From NCBI GenBank assembly GCA_028280195.1, contig JANQMH010000112.1:1-64000 (forward strand): DNA of 64,000 bases. Reading direction: 5' to 3'. The notes beneath the pieces are model-generated. The model worked only from the letters and a program-made list of their open reading frames with translations. It searched no databases and was not told the origin of the DNA. Shown here in pieces: positions 46,573 to 56,043 of this stretch; position 1 is the stretch's first letter; every line of letters begins with the position of its first letter. This DNA is from Exilibacterium sp. (GTDB lineage: Bacteria > Pseudomonadota > Gammaproteobacteria > Pseudomonadales > Cellvibrionaceae). Position numbers and translations under genes: made by a program.

Positions 46573-47490
46573 CTAACAGCTGCCGGTTTTCCCACCAATC
46601 GCCCTGGCCGCCTTGGAGCCGTTTTCGCGCCCCAGCGCCGCGGAGATAAAGTTGCCCGCCCGCACCAGCTTTTGCAGATCGACACCGTGTTCGATACCGA
46701 GGCCGTCGAGCATATAAACCAGATCCTCGCTGGCGACATTGCCGGATGCGCCCCGCGCGTAGGGGCAGCCGCCAAGCCCGGCTACAGCACTGTCCACCAC
46801 GGCGATACCCAGTTGCAGAGAGGCAAAGATATTGGCCAGCGCCTGGCCGTAGGTATCGTGCATATGCACAGCCAGGGCCGCCGGCGGCAGCCGCCTGCCC
46901 ACCGCCTCCAGCATGGTGGTGACCGAGGCCGGGGTGCCCACGCCGATGGTATCGCCGAGGGAGATTTCGTAACAACCCATCTGCTGCAGTTGCTCTGCCA
47001 GCTCGGCGACCTTCTGCGCGCTGATTGCACCCTCGTAGGGACAGCCGACGACACAGGAAACATAGCCGCGCACCGGCAGCTGCTGTTCGCGCGCCGCCGC
47101 CAGCACCGGGGCAAAGCGCTGCAGGCTTTCAGCGATGGAGCAGTTGATGTTTTTCTGGCTGAAGGTTTCGGACGCCGCGGCAAATACCGCCACTTCGCCG
47201 GCACCGGCGGCCAGCGCGCGTTCAAAGCCCTTGAGATTGGGCGTCAGTGCCGCATAAGTCACGCCGGTTTTTTTGGGCAACTGCTTGAATACCTCGTCGC
47301 TGCCCGCCATCTGCGGCACCCACTTGGGATTGACGAAACTGCCGGCCTCGATATAGGTCAGCCCGGTCTGCGCCAGTTGCTCAATCAGTGCCAGTTTGGT
47401 GGCGGTGTCGATGGCCGGCTTTTCATTCTGCAGGCCGTCGCGCGGTCCGACCTCGACAATACGGACTTTTTGCGGCATTGAGTTTTGCAT
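46573..47490 (-). CDS. liuE: Hydroxymethylglutaryl-CoA lyase
   Basis: Last step of leucine degradation: HMG-CoA to acetyl-CoA and acetoacetate. 305 residues. The DRE-TIM core begins [15 protein letters not shown]; metal-binding residues lie in [15 protein letters not shown] and [15 protein letters not shown]; the flexible Cys loop is [16 protein letters not shown]. Last gene of liuRABCDE. It also marks the return to core DNA after the AT-rich accessory stretch. Confidence 0.95.
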   Translation of the reverse strand: MQNSMPQKVRIVEVGPRDGLQNEKPAIDTATKLALIEQLAQTGLTYIEAGSFVNPKWVPQMAGSDEVFKQLPKKTGVTYAALTPNLKGFERALAAGAGEVAVFAAASETFSQKNINCSIAESLQRFAPVLAAAREQQLPVRGYVSCVVGCPYEGAISAQKVAELAEQLQQMGCYEISLGDTIGVGTPASVTTMLEAVGRRLPPAALAVHMHDTYGQALANIFASLQLGIAVVDSAVAGLGGCPYARGASGNVASEDLVYMLDGLGIEHGVDLQKLVRAGNFISAALGRENGSKAARAIGGKTGSC

Positions 47491-47575
47491 TGCGGCCTCC
47501 CGTTAACAACAGTTCGGTAAATATACTTTCCACTGGTATCCCGGCCCGCGCCGGGATGACGAATCGTGCAGCCCG

Positions 47576-49582
47576 TCAGTCGGCCTTAAAGTCCACCAGT
47601 GTCACTCCGCCGTCGACCAGTTCGCCCGGCTGGAAGAAAAACTTCACCACCTCGCCGTCGGCGGGCGCGCGAATGGTGTGCTCCATTTTCATCGCCTCCA
47701 TCACCAGCAGCCCCTCGTCTTTACTGACCCGGCCGCCGGCGCTGGCCAGCAGCGTGACGATGGTGCCGTTCATCGGCGCGGCCAGGCCGCTGCCGCCGGC
47801 CTGCTCGGCCTCCTCGCCGTAGTCGGGCGCCACGCGCTTGAACGGCAGCGCCCGGTCCTGGGTGTAGAGACTGAAGCTGTCGTCGTGCGCCGCCACCGTG
47901 GCGCGCAGCAGGTAGCCGTCGATATTGGCGCGCAGGGTGGTGCCGCTGAGTGAGCCCTCGGCGTGTACCTGCTGCCCGTCGCAGCTGATCAGATAGCGGC
48001 TGCCGGCCACCGTGGTCAGCTGTTCGACTTCGATATCGTGCTGCCGGTCGCGCAATATCAGGCTGAAGCGCTGCAGATTCGGCTCGTTGACGCGCCAGGC
48101 GTCGGTGTGGTGCCAGGGCGACCAGGGATCGCCGCCGGCGCGCGCCAGCTCGGCGCCGCGGCGGCTCTGTTCGAGCACCAGGTAGAGCGCCGCCAGTGGC
48201 AGATCGCGGGCCAGTTCGTACTGGCTGTCGTGAAAGATGGCGGCGCGGTGTTTGTCGATAAAGCCGGTATCCAGTTGTGCCGCCCGGAACGCTTCGCTGG
48301 TGGCCAGGTTGTAGAGAAAATCGATATTGGTGGTCAGGCCGCTGATGCGGTATTCCTGCAGCGCTCTGGCCAGGCGCTGCAGTGCCCGCTCGCGGTCCTC
48401 GTCCCAGGTGATCAGCTTGGCAATCATCGGGTCGTAGTAGACACTGACCTCATCGCCCTGGCGCACGCCGGAATCGACGCGCACGTGCTGGCTGCCGTCG
48501 GGCGGCTGCAAAAACAGCAGTGGCCCGGTTACCGGCAGAAAATCGTTTTGCGGGTCCTCGGCGTAAATGCGCGCCTCGAAGGCGTGCCCGCGAATCTGCA
48601 ATTGCTCCTGGCCCAGCGGCAGGGTTTCCCCGGCCGCTACCCGCAGCTGCCACTCCACCAGGTCCTGGCCGGAGATCATTTCCGTTACCGGGTGCTCCAC
48701 CTGCAGGCGGGTATTCATCTCCATAAAGTAAAACGAGCCGTCGCCGTCGAGCAGAAATTCCACGGTGCCGGCGCCCTCGTAGTCGATGGCCCGGGCGGCG
48801 CGAACCGCGGCGCTGCCCATGGCTGCGCGCAACTCGGGGGTCATACCCGGTGCCGGCGCCTCCTCGATAATTTTCTGGTGGCGGCGCTGCACCGAGCAGT
48901 CGCGCTCGAACAGATACACGGCATTGCCGTGGCGGTCACAGAATACCTGGATCTCCACATGCCGCGGCCGGGTCAGATATTTCTCCACCAGCATATGGTC
49001 GTCGCCAAAGGCATTGAGGGATTCGCGCTTTGCCGCTGCCAGCGCCTGCTCGAACTCGGCCGCCTCCCATACCTGGCGCATACCCTTGCCGCCGCCGCCG
49101 GCGGCGGCTTTGAGCAACACCGGATAGCCCATCGTGTCGGCGTGCCGGCGCAGCACCGACTCACTCTGGTCCTCGCCGTGGTAACCCGGCACCAGCGGCA
49201 CCCGGGCATCGGCCATAATGTTTTTTGCCGCGGCCTTCGAGCCCATGGCTTCGATGGCGCCCACCGGCGGCCCGATAAACACAACACCGCTGTCGCCACA
49301 GGCGCGACAGAAGCCGGCGTTCTCAGAGAGAAAACCGTAACCGGGGTGAATCGCCTCGGCGCCGGTCTGGCGCGCCGCGGCCAGCACCCTGTCGCCGCGC
49401 AGGTAGGAGTCGCGCGACGCGGCCGGTCCGATATGCACGGCCTCGTCGGCCATATCCACATGCAGCGCATGGCGGTCGGCGTCGGAGTAAACCGCGACAG
49501 TGCCAATGCCCAGCCGGCGCGCGGTGCGGATAACGCGGCAGGCGATTTCACCGCGGTTGGCGATTAGGATTTTTGTGAACAT
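47576..49582 (-). CDS. liuD: Methylcrotonoyl-CoA carboxylase biotin subunit
   Basis: Biotin-carboxylase and carrier subunit, 668 residues. Starts MFTKILIANRGEIACRVIRT. ATP-grasp motifs include KAAAGGGGKGMR, VEKYLTRPRHVEIQVF and FIEMNTRLQVEHPVTE-like FYFMEMNTRLQVEH. The biotinylation site is VMEAMKMEHTI with Lys632. Works with LiuB to carboxylate 3-methylcrotonyl-CoA. The 199-base gap before it, inside the operon, holds a heptamer-repeat hairpin. Confidence 0.95.
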   Translation of the reverse strand: MFTKILIANRGEIACRVIRTARRLGIGTVAVYSDADRHALHVDMADEAVHIGPAASRDSYLRGDRVLAAARQTGAEAIHPGYGFLSENAGFCRACGDSGVVFIGPPVGAIEAMGSKAAAKNIMADARVPLVPGYHGEDQSESVLRRHADTMGYPVLLKAAAGGGGKGMRQVWEAAEFEQALAAAKRESLNAFGDDHMLVEKYLTRPRHVEIQVFCDRHGNAVYLFERDCSVQRRHQKIIEEAPAPGMTPELRAAMGSAAVRAARAIDYEGAGTVEFLLDGDGSFYFMEMNTRLQVEHPVTEMISGQDLVEWQLRVAAGETLPLGQEQLQIRGHAFEARIYAEDPQNDFLPVTGPLLFLQPPDGSQHVRVDSGVRQGDEVSVYYDPMIAKLITWDEDRERALQRLARALQEYRISGLTTNIDFLYNLATSEAFRAAQLDTGFIDKHRAAIFHDSQYELARDLPLAALYLVLEQSRRGAELARAGGDPWSPWHHTDAWRVNEPNLQRFSLILRDRQHDIEVEQLTTVAGSRYLISCDGQQVHAEGSLSGTTLRANIDGYLLRATVAAHDDSFSLYTQDRALPFKRVAPDYGEEAEQAGGSGLAAPMNGTIVTLLASAGGRVSKDEGLLVMEAMKMEHTIRAPADGEVVKFFFQPGELVDGGVTLVDFKAD

Positions 49583-49630
49583 GGTTGGCTGCTTTTAGTC
49601 TCTGAGTTTGAAATATGGGAAATAGGGAAA

Positions 49631-49730
49631 AGGGAAAAGTGGAAAGGAAAAAGAAAAACCAAAAACACATACTGGTTTACTTTTCCCTTTTCCCTTTTCC
49701 CTTTTCCCTTTTCCCTTTCCACTTTTCCCT
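49631..49730. repeat. GGGAAAA-heptamer inverted repeat inside the liu operon
   Basis: AGGGAAAAGTGGAAAGG (49631-49647) is exactly complementary to 49714-49730. The right arm continues as about five TTTTCCC heptamers (from 49680). The same GGGAAAA unit builds the basic tail of rnr (about 23683-23712). It could form a large hairpin between liuC and liuD. Confidence 0.75.
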
Positions 49731-49781
49731 ATCCCACCTTTGTTACTTGAAAACTTAAGCCACTCACTTGGCACAATGTCA

Positions 49782-50579
49782 TCAAGAACCCCTACCCACA
49801 TACCCCGGCTTGCGCTTGTCCAAAAACGCCCGCAGACCCTCCTGGCCCTCTGCGGAAACGCGGATGCCGGCAATGCGCTCGCTGGTCTCGGCGATGAGCT
49901 CGCCGTCTATCGGGCGCCCGGCGATATCCGCGATCAGTTGCTTTGCCGCCGCCACAGCGCGCGGGCCGTTGCCGAGCAGCGCGTCCAGCCACTGCGCTAT
50001 CACTGCATCCAGCTGCGCTGCCTCGGTCACTTCGCTGACCAGGCCCAGCGCGGCCGCGGTGGTGGCGCTGAATCTCTCTGCGCTGAGAAAATAGCGCCGC
50101 GCCGCGCGGGCGCCCATCGCCTGAATCACATAGGGGCTGATGGTGGCGGGGATCAGGCCGATTTTGACCTCGCTCAGGCAGAAGCTGGCATGGCTGGCGG
50201 CCACCGCCATATCACAGCAGCTGACCAGGCCCACCGCGCCGCCAAAGGCCGCGCCCTGGACGCGGGCAAGGGTGGGCTTGGGCAAGGTGTTCAGCGTCGA
50301 CAGCATCTGTGCCAGGGCGTCGGCATCGGCACGGTTCTGCTCGTGCGAGTAGCCGGCCATGCGCTGCATCCAGCCGAGGTCGGCGCCGGCGGAGAAGCTC
50401 TTGCCGCTGGCAGCCAGCACCACGGCGCGCACCTCGGGGTCATCGCCGGCCTGTCGAAAACACGCTGTCAACCGGGCGATCACCCGGTCGTCGAAGGCGT
50501 TGTGTTTTGCCGCGCGGTTGAGGGTAATGGTTGCTACGCCGCGGCTGTCGGTATCCAGTAAAACCTGTTCTTCAGTCAT
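49782..50579 (-). CDS. liuC: Methylglutaconyl-CoA hydratase
   Basis: Crotonase-family hydratase of 265 residues converting 3-methylglutaconyl-CoA to HMG-CoA. Oxyanion-hole segments SGKSFSAGADLGWMQRM and QGAAFGGAVGLVSCCDMAVA are visible, and KIGLIPATISPYVIQAMG places the catalytic region. Function is set by its place between liuB and liuD. Confidence 0.93.
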   Translation of the reverse strand: MTEEQVLLDTDSRGVATITLNRAAKHNAFDDRVIARLTACFRQAGDDPEVRAVVLAASGKSFSAGADLGWMQRMAGYSHEQNRADADALAQMLSTLNTLPKPTLARVQGAAFGGAVGLVSCCDMAVAASHASFCLSEVKIGLIPATISPYVIQAMGARAARRYFLSAERFSATTAAALGLVSEVTEAAQLDAVIAQWLDALLGNGPRAVAAAKQLIADIAGRPIDGELIAETSERIAGIRVSAEGQEGLRAFLDKRKPGYVGRGS

Positions 50580-50597
50580 CGTCCGGACTCCCGTGAT

Positions 50598-52205
50598 CTA
50601 CATTCTGAATACGCCGAAGCGGGTCTCGGCGATAGCTTTGTTGAGACTGGCCGACAGCGCCAGGCCGAGAACATTGCGGGTTTCCGCCGGGTCGATCACG
50701 CCGTCGTCCCAGAGCCGGGCCGAGGCATAGTAGGGGTGGCCCTGGTGCTCGTAGGTATCGATGATCGGCTGTTTGAAAGCCGCCTCGTCAGCCTCGCTCC
50801 AGCTGTCACCGCGGGCTTCGAACTGATCGCGCTTTACCTGCGCCAGTACCCCTGCGGCCTGCTCGCCGCCCATCACCGAAATACGTGCGTTGGGCCACAT
50901 AAACAGGAAGCGCGGATCGTAGGCGCGGCCGCACATGCCGTAGTTGCCGGCGCCGAAGGAGCCGCCGATCAGCACGGTCAGCTTGGGTACCTGGGCGCAG
51001 GCCACGGCGGTGACCATTTTGGCGCCGTGCTTGGCGATGCCTTCGGCCTCGTACTGGCGGCCGACCATAAAACCGGTAATATTCTGCAGAAATACCAGTG
51101 GAATTTTACGCTGCGCGCACAATTCGACAAAGTGTGCGCCCTTTTGCGCCGACTCGCCGAACAGAATGCCATTGTTGGCGACCAGGCCCAGTGGATAGCC
51201 GAAAATGCGTGCAAAGCCGCACACCAGGGTGGTGCCGTACAGTGCCTTGAACTCGTCGAACGCCGAGGCGTCGACGATGCGCGCGATAATCTCGCGCACA
51301 TCATAGGGCTGGCGGGTATCTCTCGGCACCACGCCGTAGATTTCCGCCGTATTGTAAAGCGGCGGTTGCGGTGCCTGCAGATCGCAGTGCACCGGCTTGA
51401 CGCGGTTGAGTCGCGCCACCGCCTGGCGCGCCAGTTTCAGCGCGTGGTGATCGTTTTGCGCGTAGTGGTCCGCCACCCCTGAAGTGCGGCAGTGGACATC
51501 GGCGCCGCCGAGTTCCTCGGCCGAGACGATCTCGCCGGTGGCGGCCTTTACCAGCGGCGGGCCGCCGAGAAAAATCGTGCCCTGCTCGCGCACGATAATG
51601 GATTCGTCGGCCATGGCCGGCACATAGGCGCCGCCGGCGGTGCAGGAGCCCATGACCACGGCGATCTGCGGAATATTGCGCGCCGACAGGTTGGCCTGGT
51701 TGAAAAAGATGCGGCCGAAATGCTCGCGGTCGGGAAAGACCTCGTCCTGGCGCGGCAGATTGGCGCCGCCGGAATCCACCAGGTAGATACAGGGCAGGTG
51801 ATTTTGTTCGGCGATGGCCTGGGCGCGCAGGTGTTTCTTCACCGTCAGCGGGTAGTACGAGCCGCCTTTGACCGTGGCATCGTTGGCAACCACCATGCAT
51901 TCCTGACCCGATACCCGGCCGATGCCGGTGATAATGCCGGCCGCCGGTACGACATCGTCATAAACCTCCCAGGCCGCCAGCTGCGACAATTCCAGAAACG
52001 CCGAACCGGGGTCGAGCAGGGCGTTGATACGCTCGCGCGGCAACAGCTTGCCGCGCGCCGTGTGCTTGGCCCGGGCCCTGTCGCCGCCGCCCTGCTTGAT
52101 CTGCGCCAGCTTGTGCCGCAGATCGTCCACCTGGCCGCGCATATGCTCGGCGTTGGCGGCAAAGTCGCTGCTCTGCGGGTTAATCTTGGTCTTCAACGCG
52201 GTCAT
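50598..52205 (-). CDS. liuB: Methylcrotonoyl-CoA carboxylase carboxyltransferase subunit
   Basis: Carboxyltransferase subunit of 535 residues. Motifs: [60 protein letters not shown] and [21 protein letters not shown]. Partner of LiuD. liuC follows after 18 bases. Confidence 0.95.
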   Translation of the reverse strand: MTALKTKINPQSSDFAANAEHMRGQVDDLRHKLAQIKQGGGDRARAKHTARGKLLPRERINALLDPGSAFLELSQLAAWEVYDDVVPAAGIITGIGRVSGQECMVVANDATVKGGSYYPLTVKKHLRAQAIAEQNHLPCIYLVDSGGANLPRQDEVFPDREHFGRIFFNQANLSARNIPQIAVVMGSCTAGGAYVPAMADESIIVREQGTIFLGGPPLVKAATGEIVSAEELGGADVHCRTSGVADHYAQNDHHALKLARQAVARLNRVKPVHCDLQAPQPPLYNTAEIYGVVPRDTRQPYDVREIIARIVDASAFDEFKALYGTTLVCGFARIFGYPLGLVANNGILFGESAQKGAHFVELCAQRKIPLVFLQNITGFMVGRQYEAEGIAKHGAKMVTAVACAQVPKLTVLIGGSFGAGNYGMCGRAYDPRFLFMWPNARISVMGGEQAAGVLAQVKRDQFEARGDSWSEADEAAFKQPIIDTYEHQGHPYYASARLWDDGVIDPAETRNVLGLALSASLNKAIAETRFGVFRM

Positions 52206-52223
52206 ACGTCAGTTCCGAGTTTC

Positions 52224-52251
52224 TAGTCGCTAGTTGTTAGGGGTTAGTTGC
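52224..52251. repeat. Four TAGTCGC-type heptamers between liuA and liuB
   Basis: TAGTCGC, TAGTTGT, TAGGGGT, TAGTTGC in 7-base phase on the plus strand. Same family as the array after dnaB, here in the short gap after liuA. Confidence 0.65.
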
Positions 52252-52256
52252 TGCGT

Positions 52257-53426
52257 TTATTTGGTTTCGTTGAATAGTTCGCGGCCGATCAGCATGCGGC
52301 GGATTTCCGAGGTGCCGGCGCCGATCTCGTAGAGCTTGGCGTCGCGCAGCAGGCGGCCGGTGGGGTATTCGTTGATATAGCCGTTGCCGCCCAGGGCCTG
52401 GATCGCCTGCAGTGCCATCTGGGTGGCTTTTTCCGCGGTATAGAGAATCACCCCGGCGGCGTCCTTGCGGCTCTCCTCGCCGCGGTCGCAGGCTCTGGCA
52501 ACGGCGTAGAGATAGGCGCGACTGGCATTGAGTTCGGTGTACATATCGGCCACCTTGCCCTGCATCAGCTGGAATTCGCCGATACTGCGGCCGAACTGCT
52601 GGCGGTCGTGGAGGTAGGGCACCACGGCGTCCAGGCAGGCCTGCATAATGCCCACCGGGCCGCCGGAGAGCACCGCGCGCTCGTAGTCGAGGCCGCTCAT
52701 GAGTACTTTTACGCCGCCGTTTTCCTCGCCGAGAATATTCTCTGCCGGCACTTCGCAGTCGGCGAAGACCAGTTCGCAGGTATTGGAGCCGCGCATACCC
52801 AGTTTGTCGAGTTTTTGTGCGCGCGAGAAGCCGGCAAAGTCGCGCTCCACCAGAAAGGCGGTGATGCCGCGGGAGCCGGCGTCGGGCGCGGTTTTGGCGT
52901 AGATGACATAGGTATCGGCGTCGGGGCCGTTGGTTATCCACATTTTGTTGCCGTTGAGCACATAGTGGTCGCCGCGTTTGTGGGCCTGCAGTTTCATGCT
53001 GACCACATCGGAGCCGGCATTGGGCTCGGACATGGCCAGGGCGCCGACATGTTCGCCGGAGCAGAGTTTGGGCAGGTATTTGCGTTTTTGTGCTTCGGTA
53101 CCGTTTTTGTGGATCTGGTTGACGCACAGATTGGAATGGGCGCCGTAGGAAAGGCCCACGGCAGCCGAGGCGCGGGAGATTTCTTCCATGGCGACGACGT
53201 GGGCCAGATAGCCCATATCGCTGCCGCCATATTCCCCGGCGACAGTCACGCCGAGCAGGCCCATAGCGCCGAATTTGCGCCACATATCGGCGGGAAACAC
53301 ATTGTCGGCATCGATGGCGGCGGCGCGCGGCGCCAGTTCCGCCTGGGCGAACTGGTAGACGCTGTCGCGCAACATATCGATCTCTTCGCCGAGGCCGAAG
53401 TTGAGGGTGGGGTAGGTGGTGTTCAT
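52257..53426 (-). CDS. liuA: Isovaleryl-CoA dehydrogenase
   Basis: FAD-dependent acyl-CoA dehydrogenase of 389 residues, first committed enzyme of the cluster. Motifs: [59 protein letters not shown], and C-terminal [20 protein letters not shown], with Glu-containing [18 protein letters not shown], which matches the isovaleryl-type position of the catalytic base. liuR lies 21 bases upstream. Confidence 0.95.
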   Translation of the reverse strand: MNTTYPTLNFGLGEEIDMLRDSVYQFAQAELAPRAAAIDADNVFPADMWRKFGAMGLLGVTVAGEYGGSDMGYLAHVVAMEEISRASAAVGLSYGAHSNLCVNQIHKNGTEAQKRKYLPKLCSGEHVGALAMSEPNAGSDVVSMKLQAHKRGDHYVLNGNKMWITNGPDADTYVIYAKTAPDAGSRGITAFLVERDFAGFSRAQKLDKLGMRGSNTCELVFADCEVPAENILGEENGGVKVLMSGLDYERAVLSGGPVGIMQACLDAVVPYLHDRQQFGRSIGEFQLMQGKVADMYTELNASRAYLYAVARACDRGEESRKDAAGVILYTAEKATQMALQAIQALGGNGYINEYPTGRLLRDAKLYEIGAGTSEIRRMLIGRELFNETK

Positions 53427-53447
53427 GGCTTGGATCTCAGCTGTTAT

Positions 53448-53843
53448 TCAGAGTGTATTGACTGTGTTTTCACTGCTCTGCAGGGCCTGCAGGCAGCGCG
53501 CTTCAGCGGCGTCGAGGTCGCCCATCATGCCCTCGATATCGCGCAGTTGCTGCTGTAGCAGGGATTTGCGTTCGCGGATTTTGCCGATCAGGGTATTCAG
53601 TTGGCCGGTGTTGCTGCCACCGGGGTTGTACATATCGATGATCTCGCGGCTTTCCTCGAGGCTCAGGCCCAGGCGCTTGCCGCGCAGGATCAGTTTCAGG
53701 CGGGTGCGGTCGCCGCTGGAATAGATACGCGCCTGGCCGCGCCGCTCCGGGCTCAGCAGGCCCTTGTCCTCATAAAACCTGATGGCCCGGGTAGTAATGG
53801 CGAACTCCCGCGACAGGTCGGAAATACTGTAGGTAGTAGTCAT
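53448..53843 (-). CDS. liuR: MerR-family regulator LiuR
   Basis: Regulator of branched-chain amino-acid degradation, 131 residues. MerR helix-turn-helix: YSISDLSREFAITTRAIRFY, then EDKGLLSPERRGQARIYSSG, RTRLKLILRGKRLGLSLEES. A C-terminal coiled coil for dimerisation follows. First gene of the liu operon, which it probably represses until a CoA-ester signal appears; its operator is directly upstream. Confidence 0.93.
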   Translation of the reverse strand: MTTTYSISDLSREFAITTRAIRFYEDKGLLSPERRGQARIYSSGDRTRLKLILRGKRLGLSLEESREIIDMYNPGGSNTGQLNTLIGKIRERKSLLQQQLRDIEGMMGDLDAAEARCLQALQSSENTVNTL

Positions 53844-53895
53844 CGGGCTCGCTGCCAGGCCTGCTGTGGCTAGGGTGCGGATATCATAGAGAAAG

Positions 53896-53917
53896 TTTAC
53901 GTTTACGTAAAGGTAAA
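53896..53917. promoter_or_regulatory. LiuR operator
   Basis: Extended imperfect palindrome centred on TTTACGTAAA with flanks TTTACG and GGTAAA, 53 bases before the liuR start. It closely fits the TTTACGTAAACGTAAA-like site proposed for LiuR in other proteobacteria. Confidence 0.65.
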
Positions 53918-53960
53918 GAATGACAATTAAATAAGAGAGGATTTTCGAGCGGCACAGGGC

Positions 53961-54010
53961 GGGGTCGGATCCATTTTTCAGGTTTTTTAGTGAAAAATGG
54001 CTCTGACCCC
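53961..54010. repeat. REP-like inverted repeat (GTCAGAGCC type)
   Basis: Twenty-base arms (53961-53980 and 53991-54010) match at 18 positions, with a 10-base loop; the outer core reads GGGGTC...CCATTTTTCA. Similar GGGGTCAGAGCCATTTTT palindromes occur in many gammaproteobacteria, often linked to REP-associated tyrosine transposases. No transposase is nearby. Confidence 0.6.
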
Positions 54011-54083
54011 TGAGCGGAAGGGGCCACTGTTCTCAATCGGAGTGTATTTGGACGCGGCACGGTTCCAATCGGTGGCGCCCTCT

Positions 54084-55808
54084 CTATATCCCCAGGTAAC
54101 GCTTTCGCTTGGCGGGCTTCAGCTTGGTCAGATCGGCAATAAACAGTCCGTCTACGCAGTCGCCGAAATCGGGGTCGACGCTGAAGGCCAGTAACTGAAA
54201 ACCGCCGCTCTCATACAGCGCCGCATATTGCTTGAACAGCACCGGCAGCTTCTGATCGGCCTGGTGGAATGCCTCCTGCAGCAGGTTGAAAGACGCTTCA
54301 CGGTCCAGCTGGCCGTACTGTGCCGCAATCGCAGCTCTGGCCGCTGGTGCGATCTGGTAAGGCTGATTCGCCTCCACCAGCGTTTCGGGGCAGGTATAGT
54401 GATTCTGATAGTGGAATACCAACTGGTCGATCAGCTCGCGCGGGTAGGCGGCGCTCATACTGACCGGGCCGATCACATAGCGCACATCGGGGTGATGGCG
54501 CAGGTAGGCGCCGATGCCCTGCCACAGGTAGTCGAGGCTGGCCTTGCCCCAGTACTGCGGGTTGACGAAACTGCGGCCCAGTTCCAGCGCATTTTCCAGA
54601 TAGGCGCGAAAGGCGGGCCTGAACCGGTACAGGGTGCTGATGTACAAGCCGCTCTCGCCCTGCTGGCGCAGCAGCCGGCCGGCTTCGCCGAGACGGTAGG
54701 CGCCGGCCAGCTCCAGCGTGTCCCGGTCCCACAGTACCAGGTGGCGATAGTGCTGGTCGTAAACGTCGAGGTCGCGGCGCGCGCCGGTGCCCTCGCCGAC
54801 TTTGCGGAAGGCCACTTCGCGCAGGCGGCCGATTTCCCTGATCAGCGCCGAGTCGGTGTGATAGTCGGCCAGGTAAATGCCGTTTTGGTCGCGGGTTTCG
54901 CCCAGCAGTTTAGCCCCTTTTAGTTCCTGCTGCAGGGCGCGGCGATCCTCCGGGTGGGCAATGGTTTTTTCAGTGACAAAGATCGGTCGATGGCGCCTGC
55001 CGACTTTGTAGAGGTGTTTTTTCAGCCGCTTGAGCAGCGCTTTATCGTGCAGCTGCTCGCTGCTGAGGGCGCTGCTGGGAATGGCCTCGCCGACGCGGAA
55101 GCGGATGACGTGGGAGTGTTTGTTGAACATTTCCCGCGCCAGCAGCGCCGTGCCCAGCGGTTTGAACAGCATGGAGGCGCTGTAAAACAGCAGCGAGTTT
55201 TTGGCGCCGATATGAATCGGCAGAATCGGCGCGCTGGCGCGGCGGGCGAAGTGCAGGAAGCCCGGGCGCCAGCGCGTGTCCCTGACGCCGGTGGGGCGCG
55301 CGCGGGAGACTTCGCCGGCCGGGAAGATGATCACCGCCTCTTCGCGCTCCAGGCACTCCTGGACGGCGCGGTAGCCGGGTCGCGGGCTGGCGCCGGTCAG
55401 GTTGTCGAGCGGAATGAACAGTGAGTGCAGGGCGCTGAAATTCATCAGCATGTCGTTGGCGAGGATTTTGACGTCGCGGCGCACGTCGCCCACCAGGCGC
55501 AGGATGGCCAGCCCGTCCAGCGAGCCGATAGGATGGTTGGCGATAATCACCACCCGCCCCTGGGCGGGAATATTGTCGCGGTCGCTGGCGCTGACGGTGT
55601 AGCTGAAGTTGAAATATTCGAAAACGCTGTCGATGAACTCGAAGCTGGTGATGTCGCTGTGGCTGTCGAGGAAGCTGTTGATCTCCCGTTCATGGGTCAG
55701 TTTGCGCAGCAGTGTCAGCGTCGGCTTGCGTATCAGGTCGGGTTGCTGGGAGAAGGCGGGGAATTTGCTGGTTACAGCCTGTTCGATATTGATCATCTGA
55801 AACACCAC
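54084..55808 (-). CDS. olsF: OlsF-like bifunctional ornithine-lipid acyltransferase
   Basis: Membrane-associated acyltransferase of 574 residues made of two parts. N-terminal (about 70-260): PlsC/OlsA-type O-acyltransferase with IIANHPIGSLDGLAIL and IIFPAGEVSRARP. C-terminal (about 300-520): OlsB-like GNAT that acylates the ornithine amino group (DLDVYDQHYRHLVLWD, YISTLYRFRPAFRAYLENAL, ELGRSFVNPQYWGKASLDYL). OlsF of Serratia is the known fusion that carries out both steps. The gene symbol rests on this domain order. It points to phosphorus-free ornithine lipids. Confidence 0.8.
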   Translation of the reverse strand: MVFQMINIEQAVTSKFPAFSQQPDLIRKPTLTLLRKLTHEREINSFLDSHSDITSFEFIDSVFEYFNFSYTVSASDRDNIPAQGRVVIIANHPIGSLDGLAILRLVGDVRRDVKILANDMLMNFSALHSLFIPLDNLTGASPRPGYRAVQECLEREEAVIIFPAGEVSRARPTGVRDTRWRPGFLHFARRASAPILPIHIGAKNSLLFYSASMLFKPLGTALLAREMFNKHSHVIRFRVGEAIPSSALSSEQLHDKALLKRLKKHLYKVGRRHRPIFVTEKTIAHPEDRRALQQELKGAKLLGETRDQNGIYLADYHTDSALIREIGRLREVAFRKVGEGTGARRDLDVYDQHYRHLVLWDRDTLELAGAYRLGEAGRLLRQQGESGLYISTLYRFRPAFRAYLENALELGRSFVNPQYWGKASLDYLWQGIGAYLRHHPDVRYVIGPVSMSAAYPRELIDQLVFHYQNHYTCPETLVEANQPYQIAPAARAAIAAQYGQLDREASFNLLQEAFHQADQKLPVLFKQYAALYESGGFQLLAFSVDPDFGDCVDGLFIADLTKLKPAKRKRYLGI

Positions 55809-56043
55809 TTATCTATGGCTGATCATGCGATCAGTGCGCGACTCGATATATCCGGTATCATCACCTGTCAGTTATGTTGCAATTAGACGACCCACCCGTG
55901 ACGGGTTGGTGACAGTATTGTGACACTTATGTTACCGCAGGCAAAGGTGTTAATTGATACAGCTGATGGGCGCTAAGCGCCTGTCGATGAGATTGCTGTC
56001 GCCGAGCGTGTCGAGTGCCGGTTTGCCGGCGGCCATCGCCCGC

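Noticed and set aside
47963-49567. Long plus-strand frame opposite liuD
   Set aside because: Shadow of the biotin carboxylase gene; no motif.
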